Source: CAVVIO01 sp963748095
GTDB taxonomy: Bacteria; Bacteroidota; Bacteroidia; Bacteroidales; UBA10428
Direction of reading: 5' to 3'
Assembly: GCA_963748095.1 (NCBI GenBank)
Contig: CAVVIO010000075.1
Coordinates: 1-9,918 of the forward strand
DNA length: 9,918 bases
A program made the position numbers and the translations under genes. Below the pieces are notes generated by a model. The model did not search any database and was not told the DNA's origin. It saw only the letters and a list, made by a program, of their open reading frames with translations. How positions within the stretch are numbered: position 1 is the first letter of the stretch; the number at the start of each line of letters is the position of its first letter. Shown piece by piece: positions 1 to 6,805 of this stretch.

Positions 1-1490
1 GATGTATTGCTTATCGGCAAGTTCTTATTTGAATGTAATTCGAGATAAAAATAAGAGTGAAAAGGATTGGGAAAAATTTGAATCTTACCGGCTATAGAAG
101 TATCATTTTTAATTTCTTCAGATAGCAGGTAATTCGCTTTATTGAAATCGGGAATACCATATCCGTAGATAAAATTCGAATCGGGATATAAACTGGCACT
201 TTCTTCAATGGTTTTAAAAATATCCATATTTGAAGCGATCGGATTTGCCTGCCAGAGACAGGCTGCCATACCTGTAATCAAAGGAGCTGACAATGAAGTG
301 CCGTTTCCGGTAACAATATTTCCACCTATCCCTTCAATAAACGTTCCCTGTCCCATGGCGCATACATTGGGTTTTAACCTGCCATCGGAGGTGGGACCCA
401 CAGAACTGAAAGAAGCAATAATCCCCTCAGAATTAACTGCACCCACCGCAAGTACGCTGTCGGCATCTGCAGGTGTTGTTATGTAATGCCATGAATTACG
501 GCCTTCATTTCCGGCACTTACAACCACTAACATTCCTTTCGAAGCGGCAATATTTGCTCCTATCGAAATTCTTGTTGTTTTTCCGTTCATATCCTGATAG
601 GAATGATCCTGTAACGGATTATCAAATAATGAATATCCAAGTGATGTATTAATTATATCTGCACCTGCACTGTCGGCAAATTCAGCTGCCGCCACCCAGT
701 TATCTTCCTCGGTAAGATACTCTGAACTGCCGTTTTCCGAACGTAATAACCAGTATCCGGCATCTGGCGCTGTTCCAACCAGCACGTTGGGGATATTTCC
801 TCCCATCAGTGATAAAACATACATGCCATGGGGGTGTGCCTGAAAGACAGATATACCATCTTTTACAAAATCATGCCAGCCCAGAATCTGTCCCCTGTTC
901 CATAAACTGTCAAATACCGGTAATTTGTCAACTCCAGTAAATCCGGCATCTATCACGGCAATTACCATATTTTTTCCGGTAAATCCTTGTTGGTGAAGTA
1001 ACTGACCGTTAAGCATCTCGATTTGGTGTGTAGCATATCCGTAATTGATTGTAGTCGTTGGATTAATAATCTCAAATTTATCTGAAACCGGCTCTGTGGA
1101 TTTGAATTGTTTTATCGATTTAATGGGTATATTCCTTACAGGATCCTTTACAAATGAGAGATGGTCGATTGTATCCAGCAATAGCGTATCTCGGCTGAAA
1201 ATGGTAACGGCATTAAACCATTTGGAAATGTTAATTATTTTTATGCCCAGCGACCTAAGACTGTCTATATAATATTCCGAGACTGGTAAATCATTGTATT
1301 TCAGCGGGATTTTGTAATGTGCCCGCCGTTCCAGTGCCCTTTTCGAAAGGAATTCTTCAGGTCTGTCTAAAGAAAAGGAATTATGTGCTTTGTCGGTAAA
1401 TTTTAAAAAGTACCTGTCAGGGGCAGTCTGACTATATACACTGATTTGTAATGCCAGTAAAAAACACCCCGAAATACTTTTTAGCCACAT
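1..1490 (-). CDS. Secreted S8 (subtilisin-like) serine peptidase with type IX sorting domain, 3' end cut by window
   Basis: An open frame starts at ATG 1490 and runs off the left edge (496 codons seen, no stop). Residues 1-20 are a hydrophobic, signal-peptide-like N-terminus ending near VYSQ. Residues about 22-130 form a propeptide-like region with the RALERR segment common in Bacteroidetes members of the family. The peptidase domain carries all active-site residues: Asp181 in VIDAGF, His221 in HPHGM, the oxyanion Asn328 in SAGNEG and Ser399 in GTSLSAP. After the domain comes IQIFPNPF (Pro474-Asn475-Pro476), the usual opening of a type A sorting domain that directs export by the type IX system across the outer membrane; the rest lies outside the window. 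The ATG lies 12 bp after the stop of the MORN gene, so the two are probably co-transcribed. The substrate is unknown. An ATG at 1498 is out of frame and stops after five codons. Confidence 0.93.
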   Translation of the reverse strand, partial: MWLKSISGCFLLALQISVYSQTAPDRYFLKFTDKAHNSFSLDRPEEFLSKRALERRAHYKIPLKYNDLPVSEYYIDSLRSLGIKIINISKWFNAVTIFSRDTLLLDTIDHLSFVKDPVRNIPIKSIKQFKSTEPVSDKFEIINPTTTINYGYATHQIEMLNGQLLHQQGFTGKNMVIAVIDAGFTGVDKLPVFDSLWNRGQILGWHDFVKDGISVFQAHPHGMYVLSLMGGNIPNVLVGTAPDAGYWLLRSENGSSEYLTEEDNWVAAAEFADSAGADIINTSLGYSLFDNPLQDHSYQDMNGKTTRISIGANIAASKGMLVVVSAGNEGRNSWHYITTPADADSVLAVGAVNSEGIIASFSSVGPTSDGRLKPNVCAMGQGTFIEGIGGNIVTGNGTSLSAPLITGMAACLWQANPIASNMDIFKTIEESASLYPDSNFIYGYGIPDFNKANYLLSEEIKNDTSIAGKIQIFPNPFHSYFYLELHSNKNLPISNT

Positions 1491-1502
1491 GGATACATTT
1501 TA

Positions 1503-2324
1503 CTAATAATTATTTCTTTGTCCGCCAGGTAGAACATCAGTCGGTGTGGGATCATTGAATTTCCCCTTGTTTTGTTCTATCATTTCGAAAAATTTTTGTT
1601 CATCAGCCGTCAGTTTTTTTGCATTTTCAGGTCTTCCGTTTATATAATTTAATTGTACCTGAATATTTCCTTTCTCATCATAATATACCCATTTTCCATT
1701 CATTATATTATTGTCATAATTGCCAACAGCTTTTAATTGCCCCGATTCATAATATACTTTATATTCACCGTTCAGCTTATCATCTTTATAGGAACCTGTA
1801 CTTTGAACAGTACCACTGGGGAAATATTGTTTCCATTCACCATTTTTCTTGTCATTTTGCCATTCCAGTTCCTCCGAAATGCCACCATTCTCAAAATATC
1901 TTTTTGAAAGTCCTTCTTTTATGCCCTTGACATAATTTTCAACGGCCACAATTGTATGTGTATAGTAGCTGTAATATTTCCAGATACTGTCCTTTTTTGA
2001 ATTGATGTAATTACCTTCTGCAGCTATCTTACCGTTGTCGAAATATAATTTTGCCCGGGTATGTTCCCCGGTTTTATCGAAATTCATAAGTGCCTGCAGA
2101 TTCCCGTTATCGAAATAGCGGTGCATTATGCCTACCGGTTTATTATCTTTGAAAAAGGCCTTATACATCAGCTTTCCGTTAGGATAATATTTTTTCCAGT
2201 ATCCTTGTTTTAATCCGTTTACATCGGTTTGATTGAACAAGGTATCTTTTACTGAAGATTGCGAGATTCCGGTCACAGAGAATGCTAACCAGATTAATGC
2301 AATGAGTAAGACATGTTTTTTCAT
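1503..2324 (-). CDS. Secreted or envelope MORN-repeat protein (MORN_2/YwqK-like)
   Basis: This 273-residue protein starts with a classical signal peptide (MKKH, then a hydrophobic stretch to about residue 20, ending near GISQ). The rest is about eight tandem repeats of 23-24 residues following the pattern G-x-W-x-x-Y-[YF]-x-x-G-x-[LI], for example GYWKKYYPNGKL and GEWKQYFPSGTV, which are MORN_2-type repeats. The tail after about residue 235 is charged and ends in PGGQRNNY. Proteins of this type are often labelled 'YwqK family antitoxin' in databases, but no toxin partner is visible here, so that label should not be read as function. No lipobox cysteine follows the signal peptide, so a periplasmic or exported soluble protein is more likely than a lipoprotein. 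The downstream protease gene suggests a shared transcript. Role unknown. Confidence 0.9.
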   Translation of the reverse strand: MKKHVLLIALIWLAFSVTGISQSSVKDTLFNQTDVNGLKQGYWKKYYPNGKLMYKAFFKDNKPVGIMHRYFDNGNLQALMNFDKTGEHTRAKLYFDNGKIAAEGNYINSKKDSIWKYYSYYTHTIVAVENYVKGIKEGLSKRYFENGGISEELEWQNDKKNGEWKQYFPSGTVQSTGSYKDDKLNGEYKVYYESGQLKAVGNYDNNIMNGKWVYYDEKGNIQVQLNYINGRPENAKKLTADEQKFFEMIEQNKGKFNDPTPTDVLPGGQRNNY

Positions 2325-2481
2325 TATAAAAATTAAAAAATTTAAATTCAGTAGTAAAAATAGAGAAATGTAATCAATACACCGAGATTAAATTGCCTAA
2401 AATGGTAGAAAGAAATTTTCATTTTCCGAACCTGTAGTGAAAGTGACTTTTATGAATCAAAAAGTTCATTCTGCTATTAAA
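2325..2481. other. Spacer upstream of the MORN gene, no gene seen
   Basis: This A+T-rich stretch must hold the promoter of the MORN-protease unit because the dnaK terminator lies just upstream. No full TTTG-N19-TAnnTTTG promoter is visible on the minus strand; the best partial -7 match is TACATTTC at 2365-2372 (minus), one mismatch, with no -33 partner. No small coding region or RNA is supported. Confidence 0.5.
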
Positions 2482-2511
2482 TAAAAAACCCCGGATAATT
2501 CCGGGGTTTTT
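2482..2511 (-). terminator. Rho-independent terminator of dnaK
   Basis: The arms CCCCGG (2489-2494) and CCGGGG (2501-2506) pair perfectly. The stem is extended by an A-T pair inside (2495/2500), leaving a four-base loop, and by five A-T pairs outside (2484-2488 with 2507-2511), giving 12 paired bases. Read on the minus strand the hairpin ends in a run of six T. It begins about 20 bp after the dnaK stop codon. The outer tracts are symmetric, so it may also act on the plus strand, but no plus-strand gene ends here. Confidence 0.9.
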
Positions 2512-2531
2512 GGATTATATTTAATGAGAAC

Positions 2532-4445
2532 TTACTTTACTTCTTCAAAATCGACATCGGTTACTTCCTGATCGCTTTTTGAATCGGAACCTTCACTTTG
2601 TTGTTCCTGTTGTTGTGTTGCTTCAGCTCCGGCATTTCCTGCCTGACCGGCTTTGTAAAGCTCTTCAGAAGCTGCCTGCCATACTTTATTCAGTTCGGCA
2701 GTGGCTTTTTCGAGCTCTTCAAGGTTCTGACTTTTATGAGCTTCCTTGAGATCGGCCAGTGCTTTTTCAATCGGGCCTTTCTTATCGGCCGGAAGTTTAT
2801 CTCCAAACTCTTTCAACTGTTTTTCTGTCTGGAAGATCAGGCTGTCGGCAGCATTTAATTTATCGATCGTTTCACGTTGTTTCTTATCATCTTCTTCATT
2901 TGCCTTGGCTTCTTCCTTCATACGTTCTATTTCACTGTCGGTTAAGCCAGAAGATGCTTCGATCCGGATACTTTGTTCTTTTCCGGTACCTTTATCTTTA
3001 GCCGATACATTTAAAATACCATTTGCATCAATATCGAAAGCTACTTCAATCTGGGGAATGCCACGTGGTGATGGTGGAATACCATCCAGATGGAACCTGC
3101 CAATTGTTTTATTACCGGCAGCCATAGGTCGTTCACCCTGTAATACATGAATTTCAACCGATGGCTGATTATCAGCAGCCGTGGTAAATGTCTCGGCTTT
3201 TTTGGTAGGTATGGTCGTGTTTGATTCTATAAGCTTGGTAAACACGCCACCCATGGTTTCGATACCAAGGGATAACGGTGTTACATCAAGAAGTAATACA
3301 TCTTTCACTTCACCTGTTAATACACCTCCTTGAATGGCAGCACCCACTGCAACCACTTCATCGGGATTAACTCCTTTGGAAGGTTTCTTACCAAAGAACT
3401 TCTCAACAACTTCCTGTATGGCTGGTATTCTTGTTGATCCTCCTACAAGGATTACTTCGTCAATCTCTGAATTAGAAAGGCCTGAGTCCTTTAATGCTTT
3501 TTTACAAGGCTCAATAGTTGCCTGGATCAGTTGGTCACTAAGACTTTCGAATTTTGCCCTTGTCAGTGTTTTTACCAGGTGTTTGGGAATTCCGTCTACA
3601 GGCATTATATAAGGAAGATTTATTTCTGTTGATGCAGAACTCGATAATTCGATCTTGGCTTTTTCTGCAGCTTCTTTCAATCGTTGCATAGCCATAGGAT
3701 CCTTTTTGAGATCTAATCCTTCATCTTTTTTAAATTCATCAGCAAGCCAGTCAATAATAACATGGTCGAAGTCATCACCACCAAGATGTGTATCCCCATT
3801 GGTGGATTTTACTTCAAATACACCGTCACCCAGCTCAAGAATGGATATATCGAAGGTTCCTCCTCCCAGGTCGAAAACGGCAATTTTCATGTCTTTGCTC
3901 TTTTTGTCAAGTCCATATGCCAGAGAAGCTGCTGTTGGTTCGTTGATAATTCTTTTAACTGTTAGTCCTGCAATTTCACCGGCTTCTTTTGTTGCCTGAC
4001 GCTGTGAATCGCTGAAATATGCCGGTACGGTGATCACCGCCTCGGTTACTTCCTGACCCAGGTAATCTTCTGCCGTTTTCTTCATTTTTTGTAATATCAT
4101 CGCAGAAATTTCCTGGGGTGTATATTTCCTGTCATCTATTTCAACCCTTGGTGTATTATTGTCACCTTTAAGAACTTTGTAAGGTACCCTGTTGGTTTCT
4201 TTGGTTACTTTATCAAAGGTCTCACCCATAAATCTTTTAATAGAGAAAATAGTTTTGTGGGGATTAGTAATTGCTTGCCTTTTAGCAGGATCACCAACCT
4301 TACGTTCTCCATTCTCGATAAATGCAACCATGGACGGAGTTGTTCGTTTTCCTTCACTATTGGGAATAACAACCGGTTCATTCCCTTCCATAACAGCAAC
4401 ACAAGAGTTAGTGGTTCCTAAATCAATGCCTATTATTTTACCCAT
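2532..4445 (-). CDS. dnaK: Molecular chaperone DnaK (Hsp70)
   Basis: DnaK is the ATP-dependent cytosolic Hsp70 that binds exposed hydrophobic segments of unfolded proteins and works with DnaJ and GrpE. The 637-residue length is normal. The N-terminus has the phosphate-binding motif GIDLGTTNS (residues 5-13). The nucleotide-binding domain also shows DLGGGTFD and VGGSTRIP. The interdomain linker DVLLLDV is at 382-388, followed by the substrate-binding beta domain (LSLGIETMGG onward), the helical lid and a Gln/Ser-rich disordered tail ending in DVDFEEVK, typical of bacterial DnaK. All family signatures are intact. No dnaJ or grpE is adjacent; the gene stands alone between its own terminator and a divergent promoter region. 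The start at 4445 gives the canonical MGKIIGIDLG N-terminus. Regulation is probably through the sigma-54-like site upstream (see that entry). Confidence 0.99.
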   Translation of the reverse strand: MGKIIGIDLGTTNSCVAVMEGNEPVVIPNSEGKRTTPSMVAFIENGERKVGDPAKRQAITNPHKTIFSIKRFMGETFDKVTKETNRVPYKVLKGDNNTPRVEIDDRKYTPQEISAMILQKMKKTAEDYLGQEVTEAVITVPAYFSDSQRQATKEAGEIAGLTVKRIINEPTAASLAYGLDKKSKDMKIAVFDLGGGTFDISILELGDGVFEVKSTNGDTHLGGDDFDHVIIDWLADEFKKDEGLDLKKDPMAMQRLKEAAEKAKIELSSSASTEINLPYIMPVDGIPKHLVKTLTRAKFESLSDQLIQATIEPCKKALKDSGLSNSEIDEVILVGGSTRIPAIQEVVEKFFGKKPSKGVNPDEVVAVGAAIQGGVLTGEVKDVLLLDVTPLSLGIETMGGVFTKLIESNTTIPTKKAETFTTAADNQPSVEIHVLQGERPMAAGNKTIGRFHLDGIPPSPRGIPQIEVAFDIDANGILNVSAKDKGTGKEQSIRIEASSGLTDSEIERMKEEAKANEEDDKKQRETIDKLNAADSLIFQTEKQLKEFGDKLPADKKGPIEKALADLKEAHKSQNLEELEKATAELNKVWQAASEELYKAGQAGNAGAEATQQQEQQSEGSDSKSDQEVTDVDFEEVK

Positions 4446-4499
4446 TTTGATATATTTTAAGAATTAATATTATAATTTTCATTTTGTACTTTGCTTGGG

Positions 4500-4514
4500 A
4501 CAATGATTATGCCA
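4500..4514 (-). promoter_or_regulatory. Candidate sigma-54-type promoter of dnaK
   Basis: The minus strand reads TGGCATAATCATTGT. This fits the -24/-12 consensus TGGCAC-N5-TTGC with GG and the -12 G at the correct 10-base spacing; the last consensus C is a T. Transcription would start near 4488, leaving a leader of about 43 bases before the dnaK ATG. No match to the housekeeping -7 element TAnnTTTG with a -33 partner was found for dnaK. That sigma-54 drives dnaK here is inferred from sequence only. Confidence 0.5.
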
Positions 4515-4578
4515 TACTATAATTCTGACATATTTTCAATAACTGAATGGGTTATGTCCGGTTGAAAAATTATATTGG

Positions 4579-4638
4579 TGACAAAAAGACAGACTGACAA
4601 CTTAAAAAGGATATTTTTTCTTTTAACTAGGATGTCAG
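4579..4638. promoter_or_regulatory. CTGACA/TGTCAG repeat cluster, possible activator or repressor sites
   Basis: CTGACA occurs at 4594-4599, with TGACA at 4579-4583 and a partial GACA at 4588-4591. The inverted copy TGTCAG is at 4633-4638, and the pair 4594-4599/4633-4638 shares ACTGACA with its complement. A further CTGACA is at 4525-4530, next to the sigma-54-like box. The cluster is about 90-150 bp upstream of the predicted dnaK start, where enhancer-binding proteins usually bind, and it abuts the panB promoter. The binding protein is unknown. Confidence 0.4.
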
Positions 4639-4652
4639 TTTAAATATATTTG
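4621..4652 (+). promoter_or_regulatory. Bacteroidetes-type promoter of panB
   Basis: TATATTTG at 4645-4652 is an exact match to the primary sigma factor -7 element TAnnTTTG. A TTTT at 4621-4624, 20 bases upstream, stands where the -33 TTTG is expected (one mismatch). The box ends 33 bases before the panB ATG. Confidence 0.6.
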
Positions 4653-4685
4653 TCAACTTTGTGTAGTAATTAAAATTCTGTAAAC

Positions 4686-5501
4686 ATGATGGAACAAGGA
4701 AAACCAAAAAAGATAACTACGCATGTGCTTAATGAGATGAAATTACGTAACGAAAAAATAGCCATGCTGACTGCTTATGATTATTCATTTGCTAAAATAC
4801 TCGATAATGCAGGAATAGACGTCATACTCGTTGGTGACTCGGCTTCGAATGTGATGGCTGGTCACGAAACCACGCTCCCCATCACCCTGGATGAGATGAT
4901 CTATCATGCAGCTTCAGTGGTAAGGGCAGTGAAACGCGCATTGGTAATTGTCGATCTGCCTTTCGGGACATATCAGGGTAACTCAAAAGAAGCGCTGAAT
5001 TCAGCCATCAGAATAATGAAAGAAACGGGGGCTCATGCTGTAAAAGTGGAAGGTGGCATGGAAATTCAGGAATCTGTCACACGTATTTTATCAGCCGGTA
5101 TTCCTGTCATGGGTCACCTGGGACTGACACCACAATCGATCTTTAAATTCGGAACTTATGTCGTGCGTGCAAAGCAGGAAGAAGAAGCTGCCAAGTTGAT
5201 TGAAGATGCACATTTACTAGAAAAACTGGGAGTTTTCGGAATTGTTCTTGAAAAAATCCCTGCCAGCCTGGCATCTATAATAACCAAAGAATTGAAAATT
5301 CCCATCATTGGTATTGGCGCAGGACCCGGTGTTGACGGCCAGGTTTTGGTGTTGCATGATATGCTGGGCATTACACAGGAATTCTCGCCGCGTTTTCTCA
5401 GGCGCTATCATAATCTCTTCCAGGAAGTATCGGGAGCCGTGAGCAATTATATCGATGATGTGAAAAAACTGGACTTCCCGAACGAACGGGAGCAATATTA
5501 A
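4686..5501 (+). CDS. panB: 3-methyl-2-oxobutanoate hydroxymethyltransferase (ketopantoate hydroxymethyltransferase)
   Basis: PanB transfers a hydroxymethyl group from 5,10-methylene-tetrahydrofolate to 2-oxoisovalerate, the first committed step of pantothenate and CoA synthesis, in the cytosol. The 271-residue length is normal for this TIM-barrel family. Metal and substrate residues match the E. coli enzyme: Asp51 in LVGDS, Asp90 in VDLPFG, Lys120 and Glu122 in AVKVEGG, and the likely catalytic Glu189 in VLEKIP. The segment GIGAGPGVDGQ is also typical. The gene starts ATGATG, so initiation could be at 4686 or 4689; no Shine-Dalgarno sequence is present. The next gene follows 29 bp later on the same strand and probably shares the transcript. 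No panC or panD is nearby. Confidence 0.98.
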   Translation: MMEQGKPKKITTHVLNEMKLRNEKIAMLTAYDYSFAKILDNAGIDVILVGDSASNVMAGHETTLPITLDEMIYHAASVVRAVKRALVIVDLPFGTYQGNSKEALNSAIRIMKETGAHAVKVEGGMEIQESVTRILSAGIPVMGHLGLTPQSIFKFGTYVVRAKQEEEAAKLIEDAHLLEKLGVFGIVLEKIPASLASIITKELKIPIIGIGAGPGVDGQVLVLHDMLGITQEFSPRFLRRYHNLFQEVSGAVSNYIDDVKKLDFPNEREQY

Positions 5502-5530
5502 TTATTTGCATTTACCATTTATAACTTTTA

Positions 5531-6217
5531 ATGGATAAATTTCCCGACATTTTATATGAGGACAATCATATCATTGCTGTAAATAAGGGCAACAGCGATC
5601 TGGTGCAGAAAGATATAACAGGCGATATATCACTGGATCAGAAAATCAAAACTTATATCGGAGAAAAATATAATAAACCGGGAAATGTATTTCTCGGTGT
5701 TACACATCGCCTGGACCGTCCGGTAAGCGGGATTGTTTTATTTGCCAAGACAAGTAAGGCATTAACCAGGCTGAATAAAATGTTTCACGACGGGGAAATG
5801 CAAAAAGAATACTGGGCTATTATTAAAAACAAACCCCGAAAGGACGAAGAAACATTGGTTGATTATTTGGTGAAAAATGCCCGGCAAAATAAATCTTATT
5901 GTCACAGTAAAGAGGTTCCCGGCTCGAAATTGGCCAGATTGACATATCACCTGATTGGTCGTTCTGACAGGTACTATTTATTAAGTATCGAATTACACAC
6001 GGGTCGTCATCATCAGATAAGGAGCCAGCTGGCAAATATCGGTTGTCCGATAAAAGGAGATTTAAAATACGGGTATCCCCGTTCAAATGAGGATGGTGGT
6101 ATCAGCCTGCATGCACACAGAATAAAGTTTATTCACCCTGTTAAAAAAGAATCTATTGAGATAATTGCTGATCCACCAGCATCGGAAATACTGTGGGGGA
6201 AATTCTCAATCGACTAG
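5531..6217 (+). CDS. RluA-family pseudouridine synthase
   Basis: The protein belongs to the RluA/RluD family, which isomerises specific uridines in rRNA or tRNA. The 228 residues contain the catalytic motif HRLDR with Asp62, followed by SGIVLFAKTSKA, and the later family segments ELHTGRHHQIRSQLA and GDLKYG. There is no N-terminal S4 RNA-binding domain, so it is a short, catalytic-domain-only member. Near the N-terminus the usual NKPxG pattern is replaced by NKGNSD. The target site cannot be assigned from sequence. It lies 29 bp after panB and converges with the cytidine deaminase gene, with 10 bp between their stop codons. Confidence 0.93.
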   Translation: MDKFPDILYEDNHIIAVNKGNSDLVQKDITGDISLDQKIKTYIGEKYNKPGNVFLGVTHRLDRPVSGIVLFAKTSKALTRLNKMFHDGEMQKEYWAIIKNKPRKDEETLVDYLVKNARQNKSYCHSKEVPGSKLARLTYHLIGRSDRYYLLSIELHTGRHHQIRSQLANIGCPIKGDLKYGYPRSNEDGGISLHAHRIKFIHPVKKESIEIIADPPASEILWGKFSID

Positions 6218-6230
6218 AAAAGAATTTCTA
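6215..6230. repeat. Small palindrome carrying both convergent stop codons
   Basis: TAGAAA (6215-6220) and TTTCTA (6225-6230) form a perfect inverted repeat around AGAA. The left arm begins with the TAG stop of the pseudouridine synthase and the right arm contains the TAG stop of cdd on the other strand. The six-base A-T stem is too weak to be a convincing terminator; no other terminator is visible between the two genes. Confidence 0.3.
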
Positions 6231-6704
6231 CTTTAAATGTTCAAAATGTAAGGGTAATAAATCCTTTACCGAGGATATCTGGATTATTTTATTTCTGCCG
6301 TACATGATAATTTTAATGTTATTTTTAAATCTGTTTTCGCTTTCCAGAAGTACCTGCCTGCAGCTTCCGCACAGACCTACAGGATTATCTGTAAAATTGT
6401 CATTTTGAATGGCAGCAACAGCAATTGCCCGGATAGGAATATCGGGATATTTTGAATGGGCATAAAAAACGGCAACCCTTTCGGCGCACAAACCTGTAGG
6501 AAAAACGGCATTTTCCTGGTTATTTCCAGAGATTATTTCAGAATTTTCCAGATACACTGCTGCTCCCACCCGAAACAGTGAATAAGGGGCATAAGCAACA
6601 GAAGATGCATTCATGGCTTTATGTATTAACATCCTGTCTTCAGGGTTCATTTCTTCCAAATCTGAGAATTCAATAATTTCTGAAACAATTTTTCGTTTGT
6701 TCAT
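6228..6704 (-). CDS. cdd: Cytidine deaminase
   Basis: Cytidine deaminase converts cytidine and deoxycytidine to (deoxy)uridine in pyrimidine salvage. The zinc and proton-shuttle motif is present as LCAERVA (Cys and Glu), followed by GLCGSCRQ supplying two more cysteine ligands, the pattern of the small homotetrameric class. VAYAPYSLFRVGAAV and the NxQENAVFPTGLCAE context match the family. The frame can be extended to a TTG at 6722 or an ATG at 6713, but a perfect -7 box (6720-6727, minus) overlaps the TTG and puts the transcript start near 6714. ATG 6704, giving MNKRKIVSE and 158 residues, is therefore preferred; 6713 would need a leaderless message. The gene is divergent from the glucosaminidase gene, 101 bp away. 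Confidence 0.95.
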   Translation of the reverse strand: MNKRKIVSEIIEFSDLEEMNPEDRMLIHKAMNASSVAYAPYSLFRVGAAVYLENSEIISGNNQENAVFPTGLCAERVAVFYAHSKYPDIPIRAIAVAAIQNDNFTDNPVGLCGSCRQVLLESENRFKNNIKIIMYGRNKIIQISSVKDLLPLHFEHLK

Positions 6705-6719
6705 TGTTATCATTTTGTT

Positions 6720-6727
6720 CAAATTTA
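6720..6727 (-). promoter_or_regulatory. Bacteroidetes -7 promoter element of cdd
   Basis: The minus strand reads TAAATTTG, an exact TAnnTTTG. It ends 15 bases before ATG 6704. No clear -33 TTTG is seen at the expected distance (about 6747-6750), so the call rests on the -7 box and its position. It overlaps the upstream TTG codon and so argues against that start. Confidence 0.5.
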
Positions 6728-6783
6728 CAATTAGTTGTTTAAAACGTGGTATTTTTTAAGAGTTATGTTCATTCAAATTTTGA

Positions 6784-6791
6784 TAGTTTTG
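6784..6791 (+). promoter_or_regulatory. Bacteroidetes -7 promoter element of the glucosaminidase gene
   Basis: TAGTTTTG is an exact TAnnTTTG and ends 14 bases before ATG 6806. Only a weak -33 candidate (TTATG, 6763-6767) lies upstream. It supports the start at 6806 over an upstream GTG at 6746, which would precede the promoter. Confidence 0.5.
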
Positions 6792-6805
6792 CAAGAAATT
6801 TTACT

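Noticed and set aside
208..486. Plus-strand open frame of 92 codons
   Set aside because: It lies opposite the intact S8 protease domain that carries the catalytic Ser and Asn motifs, so it is a shadow frame.
1503..2324. Toxin-antitoxin locus suggested by the usual YwqK antitoxin label
   Set aside because: The protein has a signal peptide and the neighbouring gene is a secreted protease; no toxin-like small gene is present.
2451..2472. Short inverted repeat ATGAA/TTCAT downstream of dnaK
   Set aside because: Five-base arms in A+T-rich sequence are expected by chance, and the strong GC hairpin at 2482-2511 already explains termination.
2746..3150. Long open frame on the plus strand opposite dnaK (134 codons), and several shorter ones
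   Set aside because: Antisense frames across dnaK are a known by-product of its codon usage; the translation has no recognisable domain and dnaK itself is intact and full-length.
6746..6805. GTG-started N-terminal extension of the glucosaminidase
   Set aside because: It would precede the -7 box and place 20 residues ahead of a good signal peptide.
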